Positions 53,946-63,471 of a stretch of 64,000 nt of DNA are shown in pieces. Both the position numbers and the translations under genes were made by a program. The notes under the pieces are model-generated. The model saw only the letters and a list, made by a program, of their open reading frames with translations. It was not told where the DNA came from and did not search any database. The DNA comes from a virus, in IMG/VR virus record IMGVR_UViG_3300046777_002716, positions 1 through 64,000 of that record, one strand, 5' to 3'. Each line of letters begins with the position of its first letter. Position 1 is the stretch's first letter.

Positions 53946-54368
53946 TTAAAGATCATCGGTAGAATCCACTTGAAGATCTTTAAATAATCTTTCTAGTCTT
54001 TTTCTAGCATCCTTTACTGATGATAGATATCCCATTTTCTTAGATGGTTTAATCATTCCACTCTCCATAGATGATATACCATCATCATCCATCATTAAGT
54101 AATTTTGATAAACATCTATTAGTTTTTCATCATTACTTTCAGTCATAGTTATAACTTTATCAAGTTTAATCATAAAGAAATCATCATTAGATAATTCCAT
54201 CCATGGTTTTATCTTGACATATTGAGATCTGTTGTTATGAAGTATTTTAATTACAACAGGATTCTGGAGAACAATTATAGGATCTCCATCATTTTCATCT
54301 ATCATGATGAGTGAGAAAATCTCTTCTCCAGATACCAGTTTTAATACACAGTAAAACTCTTCTCCCAT
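53946..54368 (-). CDS. Small beta-type protein next to UvsW, 140 residues
   Basis: The N-terminal 95 residues follow the order L-K-L-V-S-G-E-E-I, V-L-Q-N-P-V-V-I, I-K-P-W-M-E-L and D-K-V-I-T-M-T-E. This is shared with the two small proteins upstream of gp43. A basic C-terminal tail (A-R-K-R-L-E-R-L) follows. Its ATG overlaps the uvsW stop. Function unknown. Confidence 0.6.
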   Translation of the reverse strand: MGEEFYCVLKLVSGEEIFSLIMIDENDGDPIIVLQNPVVIKILHNNRSQYVKIKPWMELSNDDFFMIKLDKVITMTESNDEKLIDVYQNYLMMDDDGISSMESGMIKPSKKMGYLSSVKDARKRLERLFKDLQVDSTDDL

Positions 54369-55831
54369 TAGTCTTTAATTGGTATAGTTACAATTTCATA
54401 ATTAAAATTCTCTTCAGAATAGATTTTAATTCTTTCTATAAGATGATTTAATGTATAATTTTTTCTAGCCTTATAACTGATGTCATCGGCAATGTCATAT
54501 AATGTTGCTTTGGTTTTGTTATTTCCTTTTCTTAACACTCTGCCGATAGATTGTAGATTTCTAATTCTAGATTTGGATGGAGAAGCAAAAATTACGTTAT
54601 GAAGATTTTTGATGTTAATTCCAGTACTGAAAGTACCGTAAGAAGCAACAATAATCGCATTATTTTCCCTTTCAGTAATTTCTCTTACTTTTTCTCTATC
54701 TTCAACATCAACACCACCATGTACCAGAAATACATGACGATCATCAGTCTTGCTGTTATTTATTAAATCGTAAAGAGGTTTACCGTGACCTTCTACCCTT
54801 GAAAAAAGAATAAGACTATTACCCTTCAAATCTAAGGCAAGGTTTTTGATAAAGTTATTTCTTTTTTCGTGATTAATAATATACTGCACTTCATCTTCAA
54901 AAGTTTCAAACTTATTTGGTTTATGCTTTAGGAGTAGAACTTTAATGTCCAATTGTGCAACATGACCCTTTTGCATAAGTTCATCGGTTCTTATGATTTT
55001 ATAAGAGGGACCAAATAAACCTTCTAAGACCCACTTATGTGTTTGGGATCCATCTAGTGTTCCAGTAAATCCAAAACGATATTTTGCATCAAAAAGTTTT
55101 GTCATTATAGATACTAATGACTTGGATTTAAAATTGTGTGCCTCATCACCAATAACCACATTAAATCTGGAGAAATACTGTTTTGGCAGTTTATAAATGG
55201 ATTGCCATGTAGTGATTATGACTTGGGAATCAGTTTCTCTTTCTTTTCCCGCATAGATTTTGTGGCAGTATGAACCAACATCCCATCCATAATCTGCAAA
55301 ATCTTTATACATTTGTTCTACAAGGGAAGTCGTTGGAACAACTACAAGAATATTTTGCTCTTTCTCAACGTAATATCTTGTTATCGAATAGATCATCAAC
55401 GACTTTCCAGAAGCAGTTGGAGATATCAATAATTTGCGATTATGTCTTAAGGCGTCGTATACTCCCTCAATTTGGTAATCGCGGGGAGAATGTTTACTGA
55501 TAGCAGTCATATAATCTTTTACACCTTCTTTTGAAATCATCTCATTGACTTCAAAAGGAAGACCATAATACTTATTGTCTTTGAAATCGTAAGTATAATT
55601 ATGGTCTTTGCAAAATTTGATTATTTTGTCTAATAACCCAGCATAAATTTCTCCAGTGTTTACATTAAACAAGTAGATAAATCCATCCCACCACTTGTTT
55701 TTGTACGCTGGAGAAAATTTTGCGTTTGGAACTTCAAACTGAAATGCGTCACGAAGTTCATAATATACATGAGGTTCAGATTCTATGTGGAGATAAACCT
55801 CATTCTTTTTTGATATAACCAAATGCGACAT
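54368..55831 (-). CDS. uvsW: DNA/RNA helicase, T4 UvsW-like
   Basis: The 487-residue SF2 helicase has motif I S-P-T-A-S-G-K-S (about residue 135), motif II G-D-E-A-H-N and the C-terminal S-I-G-R-V-L-R-K motif VI. UvsW unwinds branched recombination intermediates and R-loops, and switches off origin-dependent replication late in infection. It lies next to UvsY, as in T4. Confidence 0.93.
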   Translation of the reverse strand: MSHLVISKKNEVYLHIESEPHVYYELRDAFQFEVPNAKFSPAYKNKWWDGFIYLFNVNTGEIYAGLLDKIIKFCKDHNYTYDFKDNKYYGLPFEVNEMISKEGVKDYMTAISKHSPRDYQIEGVYDALRHNRKLLISPTASGKSLMIYSITRYYVEKEQNILVVVPTTSLVEQMYKDFADYGWDVGSYCHKIYAGKERETDSQVIITTWQSIYKLPKQYFSRFNVVIGDEAHNFKSKSLVSIMTKLFDAKYRFGFTGTLDGSQTHKWVLEGLFGPSYKIIRTDELMQKGHVAQLDIKVLLLKHKPNKFETFEDEVQYIINHEKRNNFIKNLALDLKGNSLILFSRVEGHGKPLYDLINNSKTDDRHVFLVHGGVDVEDREKVREITERENNAIIVASYGTFSTGINIKNLHNVIFASPSKSRIRNLQSIGRVLRKGNNKTKATLYDIADDISYKARKNYTLNHLIERIKIYSEENFNYEIVTIPIKD

Positions 55832-55864
55832 TCATATTATTATCAGTTACAAATATTTATTTGG

Positions 55865-56296
55865 TCAATTATATCCTGCAGTAAACTTCATGAATTCAAT
55901 CGCATTTTTAATTTGAAAAGTTCTATTAGAAATAGTTTTAATTATCTCCTCAAGAAACCTTAGCATTACATCATAATATTTTACCTTTAATTCAAGTTTA
56001 CTTAGTCTCTCATCGGCGTCCATATGCCTCTGTATGGCGTCCTTTTCTCTTACCTTATACGGAAATGGTTCCTCTACGTAAACCTCTGCTGGCGCCTTTC
56101 CTGTGTAGTAATTATACCGTTCTAACTTAACTCTTTTATATGATTCAGTAGCCTTTTCTCTGAGAAGTGTTATTGTATTGTATATTGTATAATATTTGGA
56201 ATGAAGTTGTGGAATTTTTAAAGATTCATCGTGCAAATTGTCAGGATCGATGACAGAATCTCTCTGCCACATTTCCTGAATTTCATCAAGATTCAT
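55865..56296 (-). CDS. uvsY: Recombination mediator, T4 UvsY-like
   Basis: The 143-residue protein matches T4 UvsY (137) in length and pattern: L-D-E-I-Q-E-M-W, then K-L-E-R-Y-N-Y-Y-T-G, and a final F-Q-I-K-N-A-I-E-F-M with G near the end. It helps UvsX replace single-strand binding protein gp32. It is coupled to the tube-like gene by 4 bases. Confidence 0.88.
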   Translation of the reverse strand: MNLDEIQEMWQRDSVIDPDNLHDESLKIPQLHSKYYTIYNTITLLREKATESYKRVKLERYNYYTGKAPAEVYVEEPFPYKVREKDAIQRHMDADERLSKLELKVKYYDVMLRFLEEIIKTISNRTFQIKNAIEFMKFTAGYN

Positions 56297-56853
56297 AAAG
56301 GTTTGCCGTTAGTGTCTAGTATATTGTAAATAGTATACTTGAAAGTTGCATCCGCTGTAAAGTACTGGACATCTGGTTGTGTCGCATTAAAATCTAAAGA
56401 TGATAATGATGTAGGATATAAATCTTTAAATTTTACAATAGCGGTAGTTTTGTAATTGCTATTTAATATGTAAAGACTCCCATCACTGAACGCTCTTTTA
56501 GGATCATATGGTTGAAGAGTGTCATCTGGATCAGAAATAAGATCTCTATAATTTTGTGCAGATTCTGGAAAACCAAGACCAGTTATCCAATTGTGGACGG
56601 CCATATAATTTTCCATGTTCTCATCGACCATGAATCTAATACTCAGATCTCCATAAGTGATCTTATCTCCAGGTACATCAATATCTTTCAAATAGTTTGG
56701 TTGCAATTCAGTACCAAGTACGATTTCTGGAATTTTTGCAGAATTAGAAAAGAAAGATATCTTGGGATCTTTTGCAATAGTAAATTTAAATCCTATTGGG
56801 GATAAAAAATTTCTATTTGTAATTTGACCTGGAAATGAACAAGGATTTGCCAT
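56293..56853 (-). CDS. Tail tube-like protein at the gp3 position
   Basis: The 186-residue beta-rich protein has N-R-N-F-L-S-P-I-G-F-K-F-T and L-S-I-R-F-M-V-D-E-N-M-E-N-Y, the latter like the F-x-x-D-x-x-x-x-N-Y-x-x-x-x-x-W of myovirus tail tube and gp54-type proteins. In cyanomyoviruses the gene between gp23 and uvsY is usually called gp3, the tail terminator. Tail tube-family fold is likely; which role is less sure. Confidence 0.65.
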   Translation of the reverse strand: MANPCSFPGQITNRNFLSPIGFKFTIAKDPKISFFSNSAKIPEIVLGTELQPNYLKDIDVPGDKITYGDLSIRFMVDENMENYMAVHNWITGLGFPESAQNYRDLISDPDDTLQPYDPKRAFSDGSLYILNSNYKTTAIVKFKDLYPTSLSSLDFNATQPDVQYFTADATFKYTIYNILDTNGKPL

Positions 56854-57023
56854 TATTTCATAGGAATATTAGTTGGTTCTAATTTAAATGTCATCTGACG
56901 GACACCTTTTGATCCGGGTCCAATTTGTCCTTTTCTAGATTTATTTAAATTCTCTTGGGATTTTTTATCTAGAGGAATTACATTCCTAGAAAGATCTTCT
57001 TTAAATTCTTGAAATGATTTCAT
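56853..57023 (-). CDS. Small basic protein with an M-K-S-F-x-E-F start, 56 residues
   Basis: The frame starts M-K-S-F-Q-E-F-K-E-D and is lysine rich, ending T-N-I-P-M-K. Its stop overlaps the next start (TAATG). The start resembles T4 internal-protein targeting sequences but has no I-x-E cut site. It is placed among head and tail genes right after gp23. Confidence 0.6.
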   Translation of the reverse strand: MKSFQEFKEDLSRNVIPLDKKSQENLNKSRKGQIGPGSKGVRQMTFKLEPTNIPMK

Positions 57024-57041
57024 TTTTATTTTTATTTAGAT

Positions 57042-57070
57042 AAAAAAAGACCCCCTCGAAAGGGGGTCTG
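57042..57070 (-). terminator. Rho-independent terminator after gp23
   Basis: GACCCCCT/AGGGGGTC stem with a TTCG tetraloop and seven T on the minus strand, 19 bp beyond the gp23 stop. Strong, as fits the most abundant late mRNA. Confidence 0.9.
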
Positions 57071-57088
57071 GTCCTTGTGAAGCAATGC

Positions 57089-58489
57089 TCACATTAGGTT
57101 TGCAACCTTTACTCTTCTGTAGTAAACGTTGGCGTTGGTGGTTAGAGCACCTTGACCTTGTGCAGCGCCTTCTGCGAATGGGTTTGCAACTAGACCATAT
57201 CTGGTCTTAAATCCAATCTTAGGCTGGAAGCTGTTCTCACCAACCGCACGTACCATCTGTAGAGGTACATATGGGCAGTAGAATAGACCTGCGTCATAAG
57301 GTGAAGAACCCTTATAACCAACAACGTAGAACTGGTTAGCAGATACGTTAGCAGAATAAGGATCGATATAAACCTTATACTTGCCCTGAAGAACACCTGC
57401 GAAGGTGTTACCAGTGTCATCTACCTGGAGGTTTGCGTTGAGTGCAGGGGTGTAATCAAGAACACCTGCCATGGTGAGTGCAGAAGCAACGTCAGCAGAG
57501 CAGAGGATCATGTTACCCTTTCCTCTACGAGTTTGCTGTGCGATAGCGTTAGCATCGCGCTCGATTTGGAAGATTAGACCCTTGAACTTCTCAACAGACC
57601 AACGACCGTTGGAGTCAACGTCGAGGTCGAAAGTACCAGCGGTAGCGGTATTTACTTGAGCACCAGGCTTAGCAACCTTGTAGATGGTACGGATGATTTC
57701 GCGGTTGATCTCAGCAAGAATCTCAGTTGAGAGAATGTTTGCGAGTTCCGCTTCAGCATTCAGACCGTGGATTGCCTTGAGGTCCTGAGCAAGCTCAAGT
57801 GAGTACTCAGCCTTTAGGGCACGTGACTTGGCGGTAACGGTGACTTTCTCGATTGAGAATGCCATCTGGTTGAATGCACCAGATCCACTACCATCAAGAC
57901 CTTCTGCGTCAGCAGTATTCATGCCTTCACCAGCATTATATGCTAGTTGATTTGCAGCAGAAGCATCTAGGATAGATGGGTTAGTACCACCTTGGGCGGT
58001 TGTACCCATACCAACAGCAGCATTGGTGAATCCTGCGGTTAGGGTGCGGCCAGCGTTTTGACCAGAGAATGCGGAATCTACTTCGTTGTAGAAGGTCTCA
58101 TTTCCGCTCTGGTTGTCGTAACGTGAGCGCATTGCGAAGATTAGTCCAGTAGGACCGTTCATTGGTTGAACGCCACACAGATCGTAAGCGATCAGGTTAG
58201 GCATTGAACGACGAATAAGGCTGATTAGAACAGGATCGAAACCTGCAGTAGGACCAGCGTTGAAACCTTGAGCACTACCACCGAAACCAGCAGCACCTGC
58301 AGTTGAAGCAGTGAAGTTGGTTGGGGTCTCATAGAGGAACTCGCGGGCTTCGCGTAGTTCTCTCTCTTGGTTTTCGAGCAGGATAGCGGTTACAGATCTA
58401 CGGTGTGAATCTTTGATCTGATCTAGTCCTTGATAGTCAAGGATAGGAGCCCACTTCTCCTGCAGGTATTCGGTATTGAACATCTGCAT
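57089..58489 (-). CDS. 23: Major capsid protein, T4 gp23-like
   Basis: The 466-residue precursor begins with a charged propeptide, a T-A-S-T-A-G-A-A-G-F-G-G-S-A arm (about 60-73) and the D-P-V-L-I-S-L-I-R-R-S-M-P capsid motif. In T4 the propeptide is removed by gp21. GC content and codon use are raised, as expected for a highly made protein. GAGG lies about 10 nt before the first ATG. Gp22 and gp21 are upstream. Confidence 0.97.
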   Translation of the reverse strand: MQMFNTEYLQEKWAPILDYQGLDQIKDSHRRSVTAILLENQERELREAREFLYETPTNFTASTAGAAGFGGSAQGFNAGPTAGFDPVLISLIRRSMPNLIAYDLCGVQPMNGPTGLIFAMRSRYDNQSGNETFYNEVDSAFSGQNAGRTLTAGFTNAAVGMGTTAQGGTNPSILDASAANQLAYNAGEGMNTADAEGLDGSGSGAFNQMAFSIEKVTVTAKSRALKAEYSLELAQDLKAIHGLNAEAELANILSTEILAEINREIIRTIYKVAKPGAQVNTATAGTFDLDVDSNGRWSVEKFKGLIFQIERDANAIAQQTRRGKGNMILCSADVASALTMAGVLDYTPALNANLQVDDTGNTFAGVLQGKYKVYIDPYSANVSANQFYVVGYKGSSPYDAGLFYCPYVPLQMVRAVGENSFQPKIGFKTRYGLVANPFAEGAAQGQGALTTNANVYYRRVKVANLM

Positions 58490-58539
58490 TTTTGTTTACC
58501 TCTTTAAAAAAGTTTTAGTTTGACTTTATGATATATAAA

Positions 58540-59700
58540 TCACTTTTTGGCGACTCTGCCAAGAGTCTGAAGATATGCTTCCATCATTGGTGATACTGAT
58601 TCTTGATAAGAATCATTACCTATAGTTGCTTCTTCGGATAAATTCTCAGAGTCATCTCTTTGAGTACCAGTATTTGCTGGGAAGTATGATTCCCTTAGAG
58701 TTACTAGTTTCTCACGATAGTTCTCTTCACAATCAAACTCAACATTTTCCGCAAGAGAAGCGAGTTTGTCTTTCTGAGAAAGTGCTAGACCCTCAGCGAC
58801 ATCTGCAAAAATTACATCAGCAACTGACTCTGCTAATCTTCTATTTAGAGCAACATTTCTTTCGATTTGCTCGTTGAGTTTTTCTTCCATTTCATCAAGT
58901 TTATCTACCATACTCTCGATTACATCATATCTATCTTCAGGGATTGAAACATAATGATCTTCAAAAAGACTCTTCATTCCTTGTAGGAATGATTCGGTCA
59001 TTTCGGTCTTAAGACCGTGCTCAACTGCGAGTGCATTTTCAGAAATCCACTCATCAGCAACATACTCAAGATAAGCATCTACACGCTCAGTGAGTTCTTG
59101 CTTAATGAACTCAACTTCTTCGACAAGTGCTTGCTCATAGGTCTCTTGAAGTTGCTCTTTGATTTCAACAACTTTTGACTTAATAGCAGCTTCGAAAATA
59201 GTGCGTGCTTTTTCTTGGAATTCTTCAGAAAGTTCTTCACCAGCAAGAAGAGCATTAACATCTTCTTCGATGGAGAATTCTTCTTCAACTTTTTCTTCTT
59301 TATCTTTTTTAGAAGACTTTTTCTTATCTTCTTCTTCCTCGTCTTCCTCTTCATCTTCTTCATTATGAGAAGCTTCGGAAACCACTTCTTCGCCGTCTTC
59401 TAGTTCTTCTTCATCAACTACAAGATCTTCACCCTCTTCTTCAGTTTCTTCTTTAACTGCAGCGGCTTTGGCATTTACTACATCTCTAACTTGTGCTAAA
59501 GTTGCAGCAGGATCTTTTAGTTTTGCGGAATCATCATCTGGACGATAATTTTCTGGAGTAGGTCCACCTAGATCTTCCCAAGCACCAGTTTGACCGGGAG
59601 TTGCAACTCCTGATGCATTACCTGATTTGATTGGTTCGGCAGGTGCAGCCCCTTTGGTTACTACGTTTTCCATTTCTTGTAAATTTCTACCAACGGACAT
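58540..59700 (-). CDS. 22: Prohead scaffold, T4 gp22-like
   Basis: The 386-residue protein is strongly acidic, with glutamate/aspartate runs at about 85-145 and then long helices, as in the core protein that shapes the prohead and is later degraded by gp21. T4 gp22 is shorter (269). It lies between gp21 and gp23, and a late motif is upstream. Confidence 0.85.
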   Translation of the reverse strand: MSVGRNLQEMENVVTKGAAPAEPIKSGNASGVATPGQTGAWEDLGGPTPENYRPDDDSAKLKDPAATLAQVRDVVNAKAAAVKEETEEEGEDLVVDEEELEDGEEVVSEASHNEEDEEEDEEEEDKKKSSKKDKEEKVEEEFSIEEDVNALLAGEELSEEFQEKARTIFEAAIKSKVVEIKEQLQETYEQALVEEVEFIKQELTERVDAYLEYVADEWISENALAVEHGLKTEMTESFLQGMKSLFEDHYVSIPEDRYDVIESMVDKLDEMEEKLNEQIERNVALNRRLAESVADVIFADVAEGLALSQKDKLASLAENVEFDCEENYREKLVTLRESYFPANTGTQRDDSENLSEEATIGNDSYQESVSPMMEAYLQTLGRVAKK

Positions 59701-59729
59701 TTTAGATTGATTGTGTTATAATCTATATT

Positions 59730-59737
59730 TATTTATA
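59730..59737 (-). promoter_or_regulatory. Late promoter motif TATAAATA for gp22-gp23
   Basis: An exact late motif 30 bp upstream of gp22, with a second TATTTATT-type variant (59726-59733) overlapping it. Confidence 0.7.
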
Positions 59738-59739
59738 AT

Positions 59740-60390
59740 TTAAAGATTTGAAAGAAATTCTTGGAACAATTCAACCTTATGTTCCTGTAGTTTTCTTTCA
59801 TCTACTAGAGTATTAATTCTACGCTTTGTAGATTCTGCAAGTTTTTCGCGGAGAATTCCTCCTTCCCAAACCCACTCTTTACCTTCCATAATTCCTTGAA
59901 CAAATGCATCAGGTGCTGAAGGATCGGCAACGATATCTGCTGCTGTTGCAAGCATGAAATCTTCACCAACAATTTTATGACCTTCGTTGGTCATTTTGAG
60001 TGAACCAACACCACGAGAAGAAACGCCAAGACAAACGCCTTCGGAAATAAGAGATTTTGCAATCTTACCCATAGGGGTCTCAAGAAGTTGTGCCTTACCA
60101 ATAAAATTATTACCTTTTTGTTCTAAGGAAACAATTTTGTGAGAAACTCTGTCTAGATTTACTGTTGGACCATCTGGATGTCCAAGTTCTCCAAGAGCAC
60201 GACCCTTATTGACGAAAGATTCGTTATATCTCTTTACCTCACGGGCAAGAGTTTGAATAGGATACATTCTTCCATTACGGTTGCAAATGTCTCCTTGAAG
60301 GAAAACACCTTCAATATACATTTTCTTTTCACTACCCTTTCCTTCGGTAATGAATTTAACTTGTGAGACTTCTTCGGTGATGAGTTTCAT
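59740..60390 (-). CDS. 21: Prohead core protease, T4 gp21-like
   Basis: The 216-residue serine protease has G-E-L-G-H-P-D-G (histidine, about 67-74) and L-G-V-S-S-R-G-V-G-S (serine, about 122-131), the herpes-protease-like signature of gp21. It cuts head proteins after I/L-x-E during maturation and would cut the candidate targeting peptides found here. Confidence 0.93.
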   Translation of the reverse strand: MKLITEEVSQVKFITEGKGSEKKMYIEGVFLQGDICNRNGRMYPIQTLAREVKRYNESFVNKGRALGELGHPDGPTVNLDRVSHKIVSLEQKGNNFIGKAQLLETPMGKIAKSLISEGVCLGVSSRGVGSLKMTNEGHKIVGEDFMLATAADIVADPSAPDAFVQGIMEGKEWVWEGGILREKLAESTKRRINTLVDERKLQEHKVELFQEFLSNL

Positions 60391-60391
60391 T

Positions 60392-60922
60392 TTACTCTGA
60401 GACTAACTGTACAATTTCGGTTACGCTGACACCACTATTGGTATCTGTTGTATATGCTGATACTTTTACGCTTCTAGCAATAGTTGCCCCAGTAATATTG
60501 GGGTTTGTTATTGAAGAACTATCATAATTAATGGTTACTGATTTTTCATCAGCAGAAACAATCGAATTATGAACTGTATTAATACCAACAGTAGGTGCTC
60601 CCTCAATAGTCACATAGTCTGATAGTAAAAATGGGTTGCCCGCATTATTATCAAAAGTCAGTTTGGTTGTGACACCAGTTGTGATGCCAACAATTTGTTG
60701 TCTTGCAATTCTTTCTTTAAGAACTTCAGCACTATAAGTACTGATATGAAAATCATTTGCTGTTGCAACAGGGTTTGTACCAATTGCAACATAACAACCA
60801 ACTCCACTGGAAGCAATGGAAATTCTAAGATATCCACTCTTAAGGGTAATTGGATTGCTAACTGCAGCAACTCCTGGAGTTACCGCAATATTTTGTGTAT
60901 TTTGAACAATTTTTACTGCCAT
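60392..60922 (-). CDS. Beta-rich head-region protein, 176 residues
   Basis: The sequence is rich in valine, threonine, serine and asparagine strands, without catalytic motifs, and starts A-V-K-I-V-Q-N-T-Q-N. It occupies the place of T4 gp68, between gp67 and gp21, but gp68 is a helical core protein, so this is not an obvious homologue. It may be a head decoration or neck-type protein. Confidence 0.6.
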   Translation of the reverse strand: MAVKIVQNTQNIAVTPGVAAVSNPITLKSGYLRISIASSGVGCYVAIGTNPVATANDFHISTYSAEVLKERIARQQIVGITTGVTTKLTFDNNAGNPFLLSDYVTIEGAPTVGINTVHNSIVSADEKSVTINYDSSSITNPNITGATIARSVKVSAYTTDTNSGVSVTEIVQLVSE

Positions 60923-61113
60923 TATTCGTTATCCCATTCAGATTCTTCCTCACTTTGTTCATTATTATCACTTCCACCAAACATTGAATCTGCTACAATT
61001 GGGCGAGCATTCTCAATTCTTTCAGAAGCTTTTGCAAACAAGATATTTTTAATACTATCAGATACTTCCGCTGGAGATCCATTGGTAGCAATCAAATCGA
61101 TAAGTTCTTCCAT
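60922..61113 (-). CDS. 67: Prohead core protein, T4 gp67-like
   Basis: The 63-residue protein starts M-E-E-L-I-D-L-I-A-T-N, close to T4 gp67 (M-E-G-L-I-E-A-I-K-S-N), and ends in an acidic tail. T4 gp67 is an 80-residue core protein that is cut by gp21. The place between gp20 and gp21 is the same. Confidence 0.8.
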   Translation of the reverse strand: MEELIDLIATNGSPAEVSDSIKNILFAKASERIENARPIVADSMFGGSDNNEQSEEESEWDNE

Positions 61114-61137
61114 AAATTTATATTTTAATTATAATGT

Positions 61138-61145
61138 TATTTATA
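61138..61145 (-). promoter_or_regulatory. Late promoter motif TATAAATA
   Basis: An exact late motif 25 bp upstream of the gp67-like gene. It overlaps the end of gene 20. Confidence 0.7.
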
Positions 61146-62829
61146 TTTTCCCACCTTTGGGTTTTGGAATTTCTACCATTGAGGTATCTATTGTTGGTTC
61201 AATAGGAGTTTCACCATTTGCACCTTGTTCTATTCCTGCTGCCTGATCTGGTGGTATTTCTCCTTCTGGTGGTAATGGATTACCATTTTCGTCTACTGGA
61301 GCATTAGGATCAGGAAGAATACCTTTTGCAATTTCATCTTCTATTTGCATATCAATATCAATAATTTCAGCATCAGTTTGACGAAGAATCTTTTTGCGTA
61401 CATACTCTGTTGAATAATATTTTCCAATATATGGTTCAATAGTTGTTGCAAGAGTAAGTCTATTTGTAAGAAGTTCTGCTTCTTTTAGTTCGGCAAAATG
61501 ATTATCATATAGGAAATCATATTGTATATGATCTGAAATTTTTTCCCAATCTTCTGGAGAAACTACATTTTTTAAGAGTAGTTGTGTGCGAAGCATATCA
61601 TTGAATAGATTTGCAAAACGCTTTCTTAAACGTCCAACAAATTTGGAGAACATCAATTCGTCTCTGAGAATTTCTGATGAACGCCCCAGATTAAATCCAT
61701 CTCCTCCACCAGCAATTCTAGATTCGGGAACACCTAGTGCTCTATAAAGTTTCTTTTGAAAGTATTCAATATCCGAAAGTTCTCCAAGATTTTGACCACC
61801 TGGTAAAGTTGTAATTTCTGTTCCTCTTCCACCTTCTCTGCGAGGCAACCAGAAATCTTCAAGCATACTCATGAATTTTCTATCATCACGAACTTCGCCG
61901 GTGTTTGCGTCATATACAAGTTTATTTCTATAGCGAGACATAACCTCTTTGAGGTACTGTTCTGCTTTTACTTTAGGAAGATTACCTACATCAATATAAA
62001 AAATACGACGCTCTGGTGCTCTTGATAATCTATAAATTACCAAAGAATCCTCAATCATTCTAAGTTGGTTGAGGGCTTTGATTGCTTTATGTAGATATGA
62101 TAGTACAGTTCCTTTATTTCTATCTACCAATCCAGAAGAACAATATGTTATGGAATCTTTTGCAATCTTTACTCCCTTTTTAGAACCACCAGTAACTGTT
62201 CCTGATGGAAAATTTGGTGTGGGGGTATAAATGTAGAACTCTTCAATATCTGGAAAACTTTGATCCTCATCTGTAGAGGAAAAGTTTATATTTGAGTAAT
62301 TATTTGCACCATTCTTTTTCTTTTCTTGACGCACATGCTTCAGTTTCATGGGATCAATATATCTAAGTTCTTTGATCCCTTCTTCTGGTTTCTTTTGGTC
62401 GATTACTTTCAGATAAAAAAGTCTACCATCAATATACCAATTCCTGAAAATTTCGTGACACTTTTTATCAAAATCCATCATTTCTTTGATGGATTTGAAT
62501 TCGTCTCTTATTACGTCCTTTAATCTATCGCTTGCATTTAAATTAGATAACTCAATTTCAACTGGTGAATCATATAGATCACTAACAATTGCTTCGTTAA
62601 CGACGTTTTCGATAGCATTATCACACTCTGGATGGAGTGCCATTTCACGATATCTACGAATTAAATCGTATTCAGTCCTGTAAACACCTTCAATATCTAC
62701 ATATTGACCATAAAATCCAGATTGGATAAAATAATCAACCCCGTCCTCATTATTAGGAGGAACGGGGGAAACTATAGATTTGGACTTTTTATCATTATCT
62801 TCAATCGAAAAACCAAAAAGTTTCGCCAT
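61141..62829 (-). CDS. 20: Portal vertex protein, T4 gp20-like
   Basis: The 562-residue protein (T4: 524) has the portal patterns F-I-Q-S-G-F-Y-G, Y-R-E-M-A-L-H-P-E-C-D-N-A-I and L-P-G-G-Q-N-L-G-E-L-S-D. It forms the dodecameric ring at the packaging vertex. The C-terminus is proline and acid rich. Confidence 0.96.
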   Translation of the reverse strand: MAKLFGFSIEDNDKKSKSIVSPVPPNNEDGVDYFIQSGFYGQYVDIEGVYRTEYDLIRRYREMALHPECDNAIENVVNEAIVSDLYDSPVEIELSNLNASDRLKDVIRDEFKSIKEMMDFDKKCHEIFRNWYIDGRLFYLKVIDQKKPEEGIKELRYIDPMKLKHVRQEKKKNGANNYSNINFSSTDEDQSFPDIEEFYIYTPTPNFPSGTVTGGSKKGVKIAKDSITYCSSGLVDRNKGTVLSYLHKAIKALNQLRMIEDSLVIYRLSRAPERRIFYIDVGNLPKVKAEQYLKEVMSRYRNKLVYDANTGEVRDDRKFMSMLEDFWLPRREGGRGTEITTLPGGQNLGELSDIEYFQKKLYRALGVPESRIAGGGDGFNLGRSSEILRDELMFSKFVGRLRKRFANLFNDMLRTQLLLKNVVSPEDWEKISDHIQYDFLYDNHFAELKEAELLTNRLTLATTIEPYIGKYYSTEYVRKKILRQTDAEIIDIDMQIEDEIAKGILPDPNAPVDENGNPLPPEGEIPPDQAAGIEQGANGETPIEPTIDTSMVEIPKPKGGKI

Positions 62830-62861
62830 TTTATAAATTTAAACTGCTTATTTTAATATAT

Positions 62862-63452
62862 TTAGTTGATATCTTCACCACCTGCTGATGGAGAATTACC
62901 TTTAATTGCTTCCCACCAGAGAATTTGGAATTCAACAGTAAATTCCTGAATTGTGCTAGTACCATAATCTAGAGCGATTGAACCAACTGCGGTTGGGAAT
63001 ACATCATAAAAATGATATGCTCTAAGGGTAGTTCCGTCACGATCCAATTGATAAACAAATGCATCTGCAGTGTATGCAGTAGGATCTGTTACACCTGTGT
63101 TATCAGAAACTCTATTGATCTTGTTCATCCAGTTCTCAAAAGCAGAACGAATGGCAAAATCTGTATCGTTGATAACTGTTACAGTCCAACTTTCAAAAGA
63201 TCTATCTCCAGCAACTTTTAAAGTACGACCTCTAAAAGGTACATCAATTGGATTTACCTGAGATGCTGGCAAGTTTGCTCCTTTAACTAAGAATCTTGCC
63301 TTATCGAGAACATTAGAGTCTGCTGGAGCAATATCTGGGAAAGAAAGAACAACTTCAAAAAGGTTACTTCTTGCGCCACCACCTGTTAATTTACTTTTAA
63401 AGTCAGTAATCTTCCTTAGTGGAGGTGGATTTAATTGATTTCTGGTTGCCAT
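62862..63452 (-). CDS. 19: Tail tube protein, T4 gp19-like
   Basis: The 196-residue protein has N-L-F-E-V-V-L-S-F-P, then V-P-F-R-G-R-T-L-K-V-A-G-D and a final F-Q-I-L-W-W-E-A, as in T4-type tubes (T4: 163). Its rings build the rigid inner tube. It lies between gp18 and gp20. Confidence 0.93.
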   Translation of the reverse strand: MATRNQLNPPPLRKITDFKSKLTGGGARSNLFEVVLSFPDIAPADSNVLDKARFLVKGANLPASQVNPIDVPFRGRTLKVAGDRSFESWTVTVINDTDFAIRSAFENWMNKINRVSDNTGVTDPTAYTADAFVYQLDRDGTTLRAYHFYDVFPTAVGSIALDYGTSTIQEFTVEFQILWWEAIKGNSPSAGGEDIN

Positions 63453-63471
63453 AGTTTTTTAAACCTCTAAA